NCBI GenBank assembly: GCA_035318925.1
Contig: DATHDS010000030.1
Location: 77,648-141,647 of the forward strand
Reading direction: 5' to 3'
DNA: 64,000 nucleotides
Origin: VAXT01 sp035318925
Lineage (GTDB): Bacteria > Actinomycetota > Thermoleophilia > Gaiellales > Gaiellaceae
The notes under the pieces are model-generated. The model saw only the letters and a list, made by a program, of their open reading frames with translations, ran no database searches and was not told the origin of the DNA. Positions within the stretch are counted from its first letter, which is position 1, and each line of letters begins with the position of its first letter. Below, piece after piece: positions 1 to 8,706 of this stretch. The position numbers were made by a program, and so were the translations under genes.

Positions 1-117
1 CATGAGGTTGGCGCGCCCTTGTCGCAGTTCCGTTTCACACGCGTGCGCCCGACGCCGATAGCCTGAAACCGGAGGGAGGCCAGCGGCCGGACCCCGGGCC
101 GAGACATGGCTGAATGG

Positions 118-1521
118 TCATGCGGGGAAGACGACCTCGGCGCGGAGGCCGCCGTTCGAGCGAAGGTCGAGCGTGCCGCGCAGCTCGTCGCGAACGAGGG
201 CGCGCACGATCGAGAGCCCCGTGCCGTCGGCCTCGTCCGCGATCCCGCCCCCGTCGTCGGCGATCGCAAGCACGACCTCGCCGTCGCGCTTGGCCAGCTC
301 GACTCGCACCGAGTCGCCGCCGTGCTCGAGCGCGTTCTGGAGCAGCTCGCTGAACACGAGCGCAAGCGCGGTCGCGCGCCCGCCCGCGAGGGACACATGG
401 GCGAGGGCCGTCTCGACGTGCTTCTCCGCACCCAGGCCCTGCACGAGCATCGAGCGCAGCCGGTCGAGCAGCTCGTCGAGATCGACCTCCTCGTCCCTCC
501 GGAGCGTCAACACCTCGTGCACGGCGGCGATCGCGAGGATCCGGTTGACCGAGTCTTCGAGCGCCTTCCTGGGGTCGATCTCGTCCGAGCGCGCCTGCAG
601 GCGGAGCAAAGAGGCGACGGTCTGGAGGTTGTTCTTCACCCGGTGGTGGATCTCCTGAGCCAGGACCCCGCGCATGACCGCGCGCCCGTGCTCGAGCGCG
701 ACCGCTGCGTGATGTGCGATCGACCCGAGGAGCGCCCGCTCCTGCTCGGTGAACGGCGTATCGCGGTCGCAGACGAGCTCACCGATCGCGCGCCGCTTCC
801 AACGCAGCGGCAGCCGGATCGCATGCGCGCCCGGCCGGCCCTCGGGCCACGCGATGTTCCCGTCCTCGAGGACGAGCGCCGCGCCGGTCGCGCTGACCGC
901 CTCCATCGTCGTCTTGACGATCGCCTCGAGCGACTCCTCGAGGTAGAGCGACTCCGAGACCGCCTCGGAGATCTTCGCGAGCGCTTCCAGCTCGGAGACG
1001 CGCGCCTGCGCGTCCGCGTAGAGCTTCGCGTGCTCGATCGTCTGCGCCACCTGGGCGGCGATCGCGACGAGCAGGTCGATCTCGGCCTGCGAGAACTCGC
1101 GCGGCTCGATCGTGCGAACGTTCAAGGCGCCGGCGAGCTTCGTCCGAGCAAGGATCGGGACCGCCAGGATCGACTCGTATTCGTCCTCGGGCAGGTTGGG
1201 GAACGCCTTGAACCGCTCGTCGAGGTGCGCCTGGCGAGGGATCATGATCGGCGAGCGCTCCGCGGCCGCAGTGCCCGTGATGCCCTCGCCGGGCCGCATC
1301 CGCGGGGTGCGGGTCATCTCCTCGACCCGGGTCCCGTGCGTCGCGCGCAACAGAAGTTCGTCCGCCTGCTCGTCGTAGAGGTAGACGAAGCACGCGTCGG
1401 CCTCGAGCGCCTCTGCCACCTTGCGGGCAACGAGCCCGAGCACCTCTTCGAGATCGAGCGTCGAGTTGACCGCGGCGATCGTCTCCGTCAGTAACCGCAG
1501 GTATCGAGCCGGAGCGTCCAT
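118..1521 (-). CDS. GAF-domain sensor histidine kinase, HisKA_2 type
   Basis: Soluble two-component sensor kinase of 467 aa from the ATG at 1521; an in-frame extension to 1605 is less likely because family members begin just before the first GAF domain. No membrane segment is seen. A GAF-like domain fills about residues 15-160 and a second GAF-like stretch about 165-280. The phosphoacceptor helix carries EIHHRVKNNLQT (His near 293), the hallmark of the HisKA_2/HWE-like class, followed by an ATPase domain with NALEHGG, ADDGGG and GTGLSIV. No response regulator lies next to it, so it is an orphan here; partner and ligand are unknown. Members of this class often act in general stress or light signalling, which is inference only. 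Confidence 0.9.
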   Translation of the reverse strand: MDAPARYLRLLTETIAAVNSTLDLEEVLGLVARKVAEALEADACFVYLYDEQADELLLRATHGTRVEEMTRTPRMRPGEGITGTAAAERSPIMIPRQAHLDERFKAFPNLPEDEYESILAVPILARTKLAGALNVRTIEPREFSQAEIDLLVAIAAQVAQTIEHAKLYADAQARVSELEALAKISEAVSESLYLEESLEAIVKTTMEAVSATGAALVLEDGNIAWPEGRPGAHAIRLPLRWKRRAIGELVCDRDTPFTEQERALLGSIAHHAAVALEHGRAVMRGVLAQEIHHRVKNNLQTVASLLRLQARSDEIDPRKALEDSVNRILAIAAVHEVLTLRRDEEVDLDELLDRLRSMLVQGLGAEKHVETALAHVSLAGGRATALALVFSELLQNALEHGGDSVRVELAKRDGEVVLAIADDGGGIADEADGTGLSIVRALVRDELRGTLDLRSNGGLRAEVVFPA

Positions 1522-1659
1522 CTGCCGATTGTAGGAACACCGCGGGAAAGTCCCCAAGAAGGGAGCCGGCGACCCCGTGGCGAATCCTCCCTCGATGCTT
1601 AACAAAACCCTTACGCCGAGCCACGTTTTCCGTCACACGCCCCGGGTAGGTTGCGACTC

Positions 1660-1914
1660 ATGAGCCCTGCTCGCGCCGACCTCCTCCGCACGATCGGTTA
1701 CCTCGTGGCGGATGCGAAGGGCCGCATCGTCGGCACCGTCGAGGCGCCGATGTACGGCAGCGCTCCGGATGTCCCCGACGCCATCTCGGTCCGCTCGGGC
1801 TTCCTCTCGCGCCGTCGCCGCCTCGTGCCGGCAGCCGCCATCTCCGAGATCGACACCAACAGTGGCGTCATCGGCCTCAGTGTCGACCGCGACGCCGTCC
1901 TTTCCTTTCTTTAG
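1660..1914 (+). CDS. PRC-barrel-like small protein
   Basis: An 84-aa protein. The ATG at 1660 is preferred to a TTG nine bases upstream. The sequence begins with a short helical stretch and then has a beta-rich pattern (GYLVADAKGRIVGTVEAP, then SVRSGF and a tail with SVDRDAVLSFL) that resembles the PRC-barrel fold found in small actinobacterial proteins and at the end of RimM. Such proteins are thought to bind RNA or other proteins, but no specific role is established. It is transcribed divergently from the histidine kinase (gap of about 140 bases) and converges on glnA. Hydrophilic, with no signal peptide. Confidence 0.6.
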   Translation: MSPARADLLRTIGYLVADAKGRIVGTVEAPMYGSAPDVPDAISVRSGFLSRRRRLVPAAAISEIDTNSGVIGLSVDRDAVLSFL

Positions 1915-2023
1915 TCGCAGAACGACCACGAGCTGCTCGGAGAAGCAGCTCGCAGTCGGCCGTCAGCGGTCCTTGCCGCGCAAAGCGGCGAGGACCGGTG
2001 AGAGCTCGATTTTATCGCTTGCG

Positions 2024-3391
2024 CTAGAGAACACTCAAGTAACGATCCATCTCCCAGTCGGTGAGCTGGACCCGGTACTCGTCCCACTCCTTGCGCTTGA
2101 GCTCGACGTAGCGGTCGAAGATGTGCGGGCCGAGCGCCTTCTTGGCGAGCTCGGACTCCGCGAGCGCGTCGATCGCCTGGCCGAGAGTCTCCGGGAGCGA
2201 GACGATGCCGCGCTCCTTCCGCTGCTCCGCCGTCAAGTGGTAGAGGTTCGTCTCCATCGGCTCGGGCAGCTCGTAGCCGTGCTCGATCCCCTCCAGCCCC
2301 GCATGCAGGAGCGCCGCGAAGGTCAGGTAGGGGTTGCAGGCCGGGTCGGGGCAGCGGATCTCCGCCCGCGTCGCCTGCTCGGAGCCGGGCTTGTAGAGCG
2401 GGATCCGGATCAGGGCCGAGCGGTTCCGCCGCGACCAGGCGACGTAGACCGGCGCTTCGAAGCCGGGCACGAGCCGCTTGTAGGAGTTCACCCACTGGGC
2501 GAAGATCGCCGAGATCTCGCGGGCATGCCGTAGCTGCCCGGCGATGAACGCCTTGCCGACCTCCGAGAGGTTCCACTGGTCGTCGGCGTCGAAGAAGCTG
2601 TTGCGCCCGTCGGTGAAGAGCGACTGGTGGGTGTGCATTCCCGAGCCGTTCTCCCCGAAGATCGGCTTCGGCATGAAGGTGGCGTGAAAGCCGGCCTTCT
2701 TCGCGATCTCCTTGACGATCAGCCGGTACGTGAGCGTGTGGTCGGCCATCTCGAGCGCGGGAGCAAAGCGGATGTCGATCTCGTGCTGCGAGGGACCGAC
2801 CTCATGGTGGACGTACTCGACCGGGATCCCCATCTGCTCGAGGCCGCGGACGGTCTCCTGGCGCAGCTCGCTGGCCGCGTCCAACGTCGTCATCGCGAAG
2901 TAGCCGCCCTCGTCGAGCGTCTCGGTGCCCCGGTCGTCCTTGAACAGGAAGTACTCGAGCTCGGGGCCGACGTTGAACGTCTCGAAGCCCATCGACTGCA
3001 TCCGGTCGAGGGCGCGGCGCAGGACATAGCGCGGGTCGCCCTCGTAGGGCTTGCCGTCGGGCGTGACGACGTCGCAGATCATCCGGCCGACCTTCGTCTC
3101 GCCTTCCTTCCAGGGCATCATCCGGTACGTGCCCGGGTCGGGGATCGCGACCATGTCCGACTCCTCGATCGCGTTGAACCCGGTGATCGACGACCCGTCG
3201 AAGCCCATCCCGTCGTCGAGCGCGCCGGGGATCTCGCTGGGCGTGACCGCGAAGCTCTTCAGGTGCCCCTCGAGGTCGGTGAACCAGAGGAGCAAAAACT
3301 CGACGCCGTCTGCCTTGATCTTCTCGAGCGCGTCCTTGCGAGCCTCTTCGCTCGACGTCGCTCTGTTCTTCGACTCCACCTGTTCAGCCAC
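2024..3391 (-). CDS. glnA: Glutamine synthetase, type I
   Basis: Converts glutamate, ammonia and ATP to glutamine; cytoplasmic dodecamer. The start is the GTG at 3391, because a perfect AGGAGG (3398-3403) sits six bases upstream; this gives 455 aa, close to the 444-aa GSI-alpha enzymes. Visible motifs are GFDGSSI (beta-grasp end), VGPELEYFLF and HHEVGPSQHEIDIRF (metal and ammonia sites), NGSGMHTHQSL (ATP-binding signature) and RAEIRCPDPACNPYL. At the place of the adenylylation loop there is METNLYHLT, so a Tyr is present, but length argues for the short alpha class, which is usually not adenylylated. It is preceded by a terminator-type leader (3414-3454) shared with the PII/Amt operon. Confidence 0.97.
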   Translation of the reverse strand: MAEQVESKNRATSSEEARKDALEKIKADGVEFLLLWFTDLEGHLKSFAVTPSEIPGALDDGMGFDGSSITGFNAIEESDMVAIPDPGTYRMMPWKEGETKVGRMICDVVTPDGKPYEGDPRYVLRRALDRMQSMGFETFNVGPELEYFLFKDDRGTETLDEGGYFAMTTLDAASELRQETVRGLEQMGIPVEYVHHEVGPSQHEIDIRFAPALEMADHTLTYRLIVKEIAKKAGFHATFMPKPIFGENGSGMHTHQSLFTDGRNSFFDADDQWNLSEVGKAFIAGQLRHAREISAIFAQWVNSYKRLVPGFEAPVYVAWSRRNRSALIRIPLYKPGSEQATRAEIRCPDPACNPYLTFAALLHAGLEGIEHGYELPEPMETNLYHLTAEQRKERGIVSLPETLGQAIDALAESELAKKALGPHIFDRYVELKRKEWDEYRVQLTDWEMDRYLSVL

Positions 3392-3413
3392 GGAAAACCT
3401 CCTATAGAAATGC

Positions 3414-3454
3414 AAAAAGCCCCGGACGAATTCGCCCGAGGCCTCGTCGCCTCA
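3414..3454 (-). terminator. Terminator-type leader (attenuator candidate) before glnA
   Basis: On the minus strand a small hairpin GAGGC-n6-GCCTC (3453-3438) is directly followed, and partly overlapped, by a 10-bp stem (3442-3433 pairing with 3428-3419, loop AATT) and five T residues (3418-3414). The strand GCCTC is shared by both hairpins, so they exclude each other, as in attenuators. It begins one base after the aph stop codon and ends 23 bases before the glnA GTG. It can therefore terminate the upstream efflux operon and also gate glnA. The same arrangement occurs at 9904-9953. Confidence 0.75.
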
Positions 3455-4354
3455 CTACAACTTGAGATTACCAGGATTCTCGGCCAGGACTTCCCGTATG
3501 AGATGGCGCGCAATGTTCGCGAACACGGGGTTCGTGTCCTTGTAGTACGGGAGTGCGATCAGCGCGATGGACAGAGCCCACCCGCGACCTCGAGCCCAGG
3601 TCGCATCCTCGACCTCGAGCTCGGCGCGGAAGACATTCCTCGCTTCGGCGGCGAGTAGCCCCCACGCGATGATGAGGTCGCAGGCCGGATCGCCGATCCC
3701 CAGCAAGCTCCAGTCGATGACGCCGGTCAGCCGGCCGCCTTCGAGGAGCAGGTTCCCGGGCAAGAGGTCGCCGTGGATCCAGACGGGCGGACCGGACCAG
3801 TCCGGCGTCGCGAGCGCCTCCTCCCAGGCGATCCTCGCCGCGTCGGTGTCGATCATCCCCTCGAGGGCAACGAGTGCGGCGCGAGCCGATTCATCCTGCC
3901 CCTTCAGCGGCGCGCCGCGACGAGTAGGCGGTCCGTCTGCGAGCTCGACCCGGTGCAACGCGTCGACGAACTGCACCACGTCCCTTGTGAGAGAGCCCGA
4001 GTCGGCAATGCGGTCGACCGTCGGGTTCACGCCTTCGAGCCACGGGTAGATCCCCCATTCCCACGGGTAACCCTCGGCAGGCGTGCCCTTCGCGAGGGGC
4101 ACCGGGATCGCAACCGGAAGCAGCGGCGCGAGCTTCGGCAGCCACTGAGAGTCCTTGTCCACGCCCCCGACAGCCCAATGGATGCGCGGGAGCCGCACGA
4201 CCATGTCGTCGCCGAGCCCGTAGAGCGCGTTGTCCGTCCCCGACGAAGGGACCCGCTCGATCGGCAGGTCTGCCCACTCCGGGAACTGTCCGCCGAGCAG
4301 GCGTCGAACCAGACTGGCGTCCGTGGCCAACTCGTCTGCGTGCATCGCCTTCAT
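3455..4354 (-). CDS. Aminoglycoside phosphotransferase-family kinase
   Basis: A 299-aa protein of the APH/choline-kinase-like fold. It shows an N-lobe with DNALYGLGDDMVVRLPR, the catalytic loop WIHGDLLPGNLLL (HGD and N) and the metal-binding region GVIDWSLLGIGDPACDL. Family members phosphorylate aminoglycosides, macrolides or small metabolites on ATP; the substrate cannot be read from sequence. The start codon overlaps the stop of the MFS gene upstream (ATGA), so it is the last cistron of an ABC-permease-MFS-MFS-APH operon. That company suggests modification plus export of a toxic compound, as an inference. Its stop codon abuts the glnA leader. Confidence 0.85.
   Translation of the reverse strand: MKAMHADELATDASLVRRLLGGQFPEWADLPIERVPSSGTDNALYGLGDDMVVRLPRIHWAVGGVDKDSQWLPKLAPLLPVAIPVPLAKGTPAEGYPWEWGIYPWLEGVNPTVDRIADSGSLTRDVVQFVDALHRVELADGPPTRRGAPLKGQDESARAALVALEGMIDTDAARIAWEEALATPDWSGPPVWIHGDLLPGNLLLEGGRLTGVIDWSLLGIGDPACDLIIAWGLLAAEARNVFRAELEVEDATWARGRGWALSIALIALPYYKDTNPVFANIARHLIREVLAENPGNLKL
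3465..3470 (-). promoter_or_regulatory. Possible -10 box for glnA
   Basis: TAATCT on the minus strand fits the TANNNT actinobacterial -10 consensus and would start transcription near 3458, just ahead of the leader hairpins, inside the 3' end of the phosphotransferase gene. No convincing -35 element is seen. Weak, offered because glnA otherwise has no room for a promoter. Confidence 0.25.
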
Positions 4355-5601
4355 GCCGTTGGTGCGGGCAACTCTTCAAGCTCCGGCTCGCGGCCGTCGC
4401 GTCGAATCGCTCGCGCGTAGAGGACAAGCGCCGGGGCGATCGCGAGGGCTCCAACCGCCAGCGCGGAACGGATGCCCCGTAGGTTGCCGAGCACGCCCAG
4501 GACGGGCCCACCGCCGGCCTGACCGATCGCGTCCGCCTGGCCGCTGATCGAGAGCACCGTGGCGCGAACGCTCGAATCGGTGATCTGATCGTTCAGCCAG
4601 ATCGTGTAGAGCGGCCCGGCAAGGTTGCGGGCGAGAAAAACACCGAGCAGCCCGCCGATAGCGAGCCAGGTCGACCCCGTAAGCGCGAACAGGAGCATCG
4701 CGATCAGCTGCATGACGGTGAGGGCGAAGAGCGAGCTCGTCACGATCTCGCGGCCACCGCGCTCGAAGCGCTTGATGATCCGACCGGTGCCCACGAAACC
4801 GAGCACCATTCCGACGAGCCAGAAGATTCCGAACCAGAGCACAGGATTCAGATTCCCGACTGGAGGGAGCCCAACGTCGCGCAGGAAGTGCGCCTCCTTC
4901 AGCCGGTCGAACGCCTCGCTCGACATCCCCATGAAGAAATCGACGCCGACGAGGAGCAGGATGACGGGCGCCGCCCAGGCGTAGCGAACGCCGCTCACAG
5001 CTGTCGAACGCATCTCCGTCAGCGCAGATCCACGCTCTGCGCGCGGCCGTCGTCGGAAGCCGGTCTCGGGCATGAGGAAGATGCACAGAAGACCGCACAG
5101 AGCTGTAACTCCCCCGCCCGCGATCACTCCTGCCCGCAGCGAGAGGAGCCCTATGGCGACTTGCCCGATCAGCCCCGCAACAGAGCCCACGTACCGGATC
5201 CGCGAGCCCTTCAGGAAAACTCGCGCGACCTTCTCCACGCCCACTTCGTCGGTGATCCAGGCCTGCTCGGCGCCGCTCGTGAACGTGTACGCGAAGCCCC
5301 AGAACGCCCAGAGCGCGATGATCGCCCACGGCGCCGAGAAGACGCCGACGAGCATCCAAGCCACGCCCATCCCGAGGTAGCCGACGATGAGCGACAAGCG
5401 CCGGCTGTACGTGTCGGCCACGACGCCGGTCGGAACCTCGAACAGGAAGACGGCAGCCTCCATCGCCGTCCCCATCAGGATCAGCTGAAGCGGCGAGAGG
5501 TGCACGACGCGGACGAGGTACACGGCCATGACGACCCAGGTCGGCACGAAGAGCAGGACCTGCAGGACGTAGTAGAGCCGTGTGGCGTCCGCGCGTCTCA
5601 T
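4351..5601 (-). CDS. MFS transporter (copy 1 of tandem pair)
   Basis: A 416-aa inner-membrane major facilitator with about 12 hydrophobic segments. MGTAMEAAVFLFEVPTGVVADTYSRR is the MFS signature region after TM2, where GVVADTYSRR corresponds to motif A. The ATG at 5601 is chosen by analogy with the paralogue upstream (both begin MRR); a GTG one codon earlier is possible. The protein is closely related along its whole length to the next gene (shared DRLKEAHFLRDVGLP, SVRATVLS, GQADAIG), so the two are a tandem duplication. It overlaps the stop of copy 2 by one base and the start of the phosphotransferase by four. Substrate unknown; drug/proton antiport is the family guess. Confidence 0.9.
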   Translation of the reverse strand: MRRADATRLYYVLQVLLFVPTWVVMAVYLVRVVHLSPLQLILMGTAMEAAVFLFEVPTGVVADTYSRRLSLIVGYLGMGVAWMLVGVFSAPWAIIALWAFWGFAYTFTSGAEQAWITDEVGVEKVARVFLKGSRIRYVGSVAGLIGQVAIGLLSLRAGVIAGGGVTALCGLLCIFLMPETGFRRRPRAERGSALTEMRSTAVSGVRYAWAAPVILLLVGVDFFMGMSSEAFDRLKEAHFLRDVGLPPVGNLNPVLWFGIFWLVGMVLGFVGTGRIIKRFERGGREIVTSSLFALTVMQLIAMLLFALTGSTWLAIGGLLGVFLARNLAGPLYTIWLNDQITDSSVRATVLSISGQADAIGQAGGGPVLGVLGNLRGIRSALAVGALAIAPALVLYARAIRRDGREPELEELPAPTA

Positions 5602-6851
5602 CACGCGGCCGGCGCGGCCAGCTCTTGGAGCTCCGGCTCACGGCCTCCGTGACGGAGGGCGCGGGCATAGAGGCCGAGAGCAGGCAGGAGAAGCAACGCT
5701 CCGACGGCGAGCCCCGACGAGATCCCGTACGCATTGGCGATCACGCCGAGCACCGGCCCCACGGCCGCCTCGCCGATCGCGTCGGCCTGACCCGTCATCG
5801 ACAGCACCGTCGCCCGCACGCTCGAGTCCGTGATCTGCTGGTTCACCCAGGTGATCCAGAGCGGCCACATCACTTCGCGGGCGATCAGCACACCGAGGAC
5901 GGCCCCGATTGCGAGCACCGGGCTGCCCGTAAGAGCAAAGAGCAGTTGAGAGCCCGCCAGCAGGGCCGTAAAGGTGAAGAGAAGCTTTGCGACCCGACCT
6001 GTGCCGGCGCGCTCGAACCGCTTCTGCAGAGCGCCAATGGCGAAGAAGCCGAAGAGCATCGCGACGACCGCGATCGCCCCGAACCAGACGACCGCGGGGA
6101 AGTGACCGATCGACGGCAGCCCGACATCGCGGAGGAAGTGCGCCTCCTTCAGCCGGTCGAACGCCTCGCTCGAGGCACCGGCGAAGACCGCGATCCCGAT
6201 GATCATGAGCAGCAGCGGCGCCGCGCGCACGTAGCGAGCGGCCGTGGCGGCGGTCATCCGGAGCTCCTGCAGCGGGCCCTTTCGTTCAGCGACGGGACGC
6301 CGACGGAACCCTGTCTCCGGCATCAAGAAGATCAGCGCGATCGCACAGGCGATCTCGATCGCCCCGCCCGCGATCACGGCCGCGCGGATTGACTGCGTCC
6401 CCAGCGCGACCAGGGCAACCAGGCCGAGGATCGAGCCGACGTACGAGAAACGCGCACCGCGCAGAAAGACCGGCCCCACGCGGTCGACCCCGACCTCGTC
6501 CGTGATCCAGGCCTCGTAGGCCCCGCTCTGGAACGTGTGTGCGAACCCCCAGAAGGCCCAGAGCCCGATGACGAGCCACGGTGCCGAGACGAGTCCGACG
6601 AGCAGCCAAGCGGTGCCGGTGCCAAGCAAGCCGATGATCAGCGAGAGCCGGCGCCCGTAGGTGTCCGCGACGACCCCGGTCGGCACCTCGGAGAGGAAGA
6701 CGGTTGCCTCCATCGCCGTCCCCATCAGCACGAGCTGGAGCGGCGAGAGATGAAGGTCGCGGACGAGATAGACCGCCACGACGATGAACGTCGGCATGGA
6801 AAGCAGGAGCTCCATGCCGTAGAAGGCGGTCGTGGCCGGCAGGCGCCTCAT
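5601..6851 (-). CDS. MFS transporter (copy 2 of tandem pair)
   Basis: A 416-aa membrane protein with about 12 hydrophobic segments, nearly the same length as its neighbour and visibly similar throughout (SPLQLVLMGTAMEATVFLSE, VPTGVVADTYGRR, FDRLKEAHFLRDVGLP, QITDSSVRATVLS). The central cytoplasmic loop is the most divergent part. It starts with ATG at 6851, 37 bases after the ABC permease. Retention of two full-length, uninterrupted copies suggests either different substrates or a functional heterodimer; neither can be decided here. Confidence 0.9.
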   Translation of the reverse strand: MRRLPATTAFYGMELLLSMPTFIVVAVYLVRDLHLSPLQLVLMGTAMEATVFLSEVPTGVVADTYGRRLSLIIGLLGTGTAWLLVGLVSAPWLVIGLWAFWGFAHTFQSGAYEAWITDEVGVDRVGPVFLRGARFSYVGSILGLVALVALGTQSIRAAVIAGGAIEIACAIALIFLMPETGFRRRPVAERKGPLQELRMTAATAARYVRAAPLLLMIIGIAVFAGASSEAFDRLKEAHFLRDVGLPSIGHFPAVVWFGAIAVVAMLFGFFAIGALQKRFERAGTGRVAKLLFTFTALLAGSQLLFALTGSPVLAIGAVLGVLIAREVMWPLWITWVNQQITDSSVRATVLSMTGQADAIGEAAVGPVLGVIANAYGISSGLAVGALLLLPALGLYARALRHGGREPELQELAAPAA

Positions 6852-6888
6852 TGGTCTGCGTCGCTCTCTGCTCGGCGGACCTCGACGC

Positions 6889-7722
6889 TCATCCGGATCT
6901 CTTCAGCTTCCCGTGCTTCTTCGCATAGCGTTCGCCGCGCCGGAAGACCTCGAGCCCGAGCGGGATCGAGACGAACCCGATGATGATCAGCGGCCAGATG
7001 TGCGGCCACATCGAGGTCACCCCGGCGCCGTTGATGATCGCGTCGCGAATCCCGTCCAGCGCGTAGGTGGCCGGCGAGATGACCGAGATCCACTGCATCC
7101 AGTCCGGCAGGATGCTGACCGGGTAGTAGACGCCGGAGACGACGAGCAGGAGGCCCTGCGCGACGAAGCCGAGCTGTGTCCCCTTCTCGGGCGAGATCAG
7201 GGGCAGGACGGCGGTCATCATCCCGATCCCGATGAACGACATCGAGGCGACGACGAGCACGAGCAGCGCTGCGGGAAAGTCCGCCTGTCCGAGCTGGAGG
7301 TTGAAGAAGATGGCGACGACGCCGAAGAGCAGGACCGCACGGATGACGCCGTAGACGATCGCGAACGCGCCCATCCCGAAGAGGTGGATCGGGCGCGAGA
7401 GCGGCGCCATGAACGTGTACTCGATCGTCCCTTCCCAGCGCTCCCACGCGACCGTCTCCGTGAGGATCTCGAAGATGATCCCGAGGTAGGCCCAGACGAC
7501 GGCGCCGACGAGCAGGATGGTCGTCACGCGGTCGACGTCGATCGTCCCGCCGCCGGCCTCGATGCCCTTCGCGATGAAGACGATCGTCAGCGTGTTCGCG
7601 ACCGTCCAGAGGAAGAACGCGACGTCCCACCAGATGTAGCGCTTGACGAGGTAGACGTTGCGCTCGAAGACGCCGGCGAGGCCGATCAATTCATGTCGGA
7701 GGGCTGCTGCTGCGCCGGGCAT
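6889..7722 (-). CDS. ABC-2 type transporter permease
   Basis: A 277-aa polytopic membrane protein with an ABC-2 layout: a cytoplasmic amphipathic N-terminus (residues 1-30), six hydrophobic segments, and the conserved late stretch ending in the GYYPVSILP-like turn (here GVYYPVSILPDWMQWIS). Such permeases form the channel of drug, lipid or polysaccharide exporters. Its ATG shares one base with the TGA of the ATPase gene upstream (TGATG), so the two subunits are translationally coupled. Exported substrate unknown; the MFS and phosphotransferase genes downstream hint at a toxic small molecule. Confidence 0.9.
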   Translation of the reverse strand: MPGAAAALRHELIGLAGVFERNVYLVKRYIWWDVAFFLWTVANTLTIVFIAKGIEAGGGTIDVDRVTTILLVGAVVWAYLGIIFEILTETVAWERWEGTIEYTFMAPLSRPIHLFGMGAFAIVYGVIRAVLLFGVVAIFFNLQLGQADFPAALLVLVVASMSFIGIGMMTAVLPLISPEKGTQLGFVAQGLLLVVSGVYYPVSILPDWMQWISVISPATYALDGIRDAIINGAGVTSMWPHIWPLIIIGFVSIPLGLEVFRRGERYAKKHGKLKRSG

Positions 7723-8525
7723 CAGTCGTCGTCCTCCTTCACGTCTTCGAGGCCGTGACCCGTAGCGGTGAAGAACGCCTCTTCGAGCGTCTTGGCGTCG
7801 TATTTGCGCTTGATCGCGTCGACGGTGTCGAGGCAGATCAGCTCGCCGTCGTCGAGGATGCCGATCCGCTCGGCCAGGGCCTCGGCCTCGTCGAGGTCGT
7901 GCGTGCAGAGCAGGATCGTCGCGTCGTGGGTCTGCCGGACCTCGCGGATGAAGTCCTGGACTTCGAGCTTCGAGCGCGGGTCGAGCCCGGTCGTCGGCTC
8001 ATCCAGCAGCAGGAGGACGGGCTGGGTCAGGAGCGCCCGCGCGAGCGCGACTTTCTGCTGCATCCCACGTGAGAGCGTCTCCATCGCCTCGCCGCGGCGA
8101 TCGGATGGGAAACCGACCCGCTTGAGGATCCGCGGGATCTCGTCACGCGTGTCATCCGGGGTCATCCCGTAGAAGCGCGCGGCGTACGACAGGTTCTCGG
8201 TCGACGACATCTTCTTGAAGAACGACGCCTCGACCGAGACGCGGTTGACGAGCCGCCGAACGGCGCGGGTCTCCTTGAAGACGTCGTGCCCGAAGACGTG
8301 CGCGGTGCCGCCGTCGTGCAGGAGCAAGGTGGAGAGCAGCCGGACGAGGGTCGACTTCCCCGAGCCGTTCTGGCCGAGGATCGCGACGCACTCGCCGCGG
8401 GCGATGTCGAAGGAGACGCCCTTCAGCGCCTCGACGCGCTTGCGGTTACGGCGGAGCAGGCCGGAGCGCCGCCCGTTGCTGCGGACAAACTCCTTGCGCA
8501 AGTTGTGGACTTCGACTGCGTGCAC
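7722..8525 (-). CDS. ABC transporter ATP-binding protein (DrrA-like)
   Basis: A 267-aa ATPase energising the adjacent permease. Walker A is GQNGSGKST, the Q-loop region follows, the signature is LSRGMQQKVALARAL, Walker B is LLLLDEPTTGLDP, and the switch His is in LLCTHDLDEAEAL. An insertion rich in Arg before the Walker A (residues 15-30) resembles NatA/DrrA exporters. It starts with GTG at 8525 and is the first cistron of a five-gene minus-strand operon. The 181 bases upstream (8526-8706) hold no gene; I see no clear promoter in them. Confidence 0.93.
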   Translation of the reverse strand: MHAVEVHNLRKEFVRSNGRRSGLLRRNRKRVEALKGVSFDIARGECVAILGQNGSGKSTLVRLLSTLLLHDGGTAHVFGHDVFKETRAVRRLVNRVSVEASFFKKMSSTENLSYAARFYGMTPDDTRDEIPRILKRVGFPSDRRGEAMETLSRGMQQKVALARALLTQPVLLLLDEPTTGLDPRSKLEVQDFIREVRQTHDATILLCTHDLDEAEALAERIGILDDGELICLDTVDAIKRKYDAKTLEEAFFTATGHGLEDVKEDDD

Positions 8526-8706
8526 GTGTTGCTCCAGACTCGACTTGCAGGGACACCGAACCGGCGCGCCTCCCCGTTTGGCGGGTGGCGCGCGCAGAAA
8601 CCGGAATCAGCCGAGGCGCAACATCGCGCCGATCACAGTAGCTGCGGCGCGAGACGAAGGCAAGAGTTTTGCTAGCAGGAGCGCGGCACGTTCGCCGACA
8701 AACGAG

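Noticed and set aside
1..117. Possible start of a minus-strand gene at the left edge (CAT at 1-3)
   Set aside because: No ribosome site and only three bases of coding sequence visible; nothing can be supported here.
106..1494. Long plus-strand frame opposite the histidine kinase
   Set aside because: Its translation is Arg/Glu-rich with no domain, while the minus-strand frame has complete GAF and kinase motifs; GC-rich DNA commonly gives such mirror frames.
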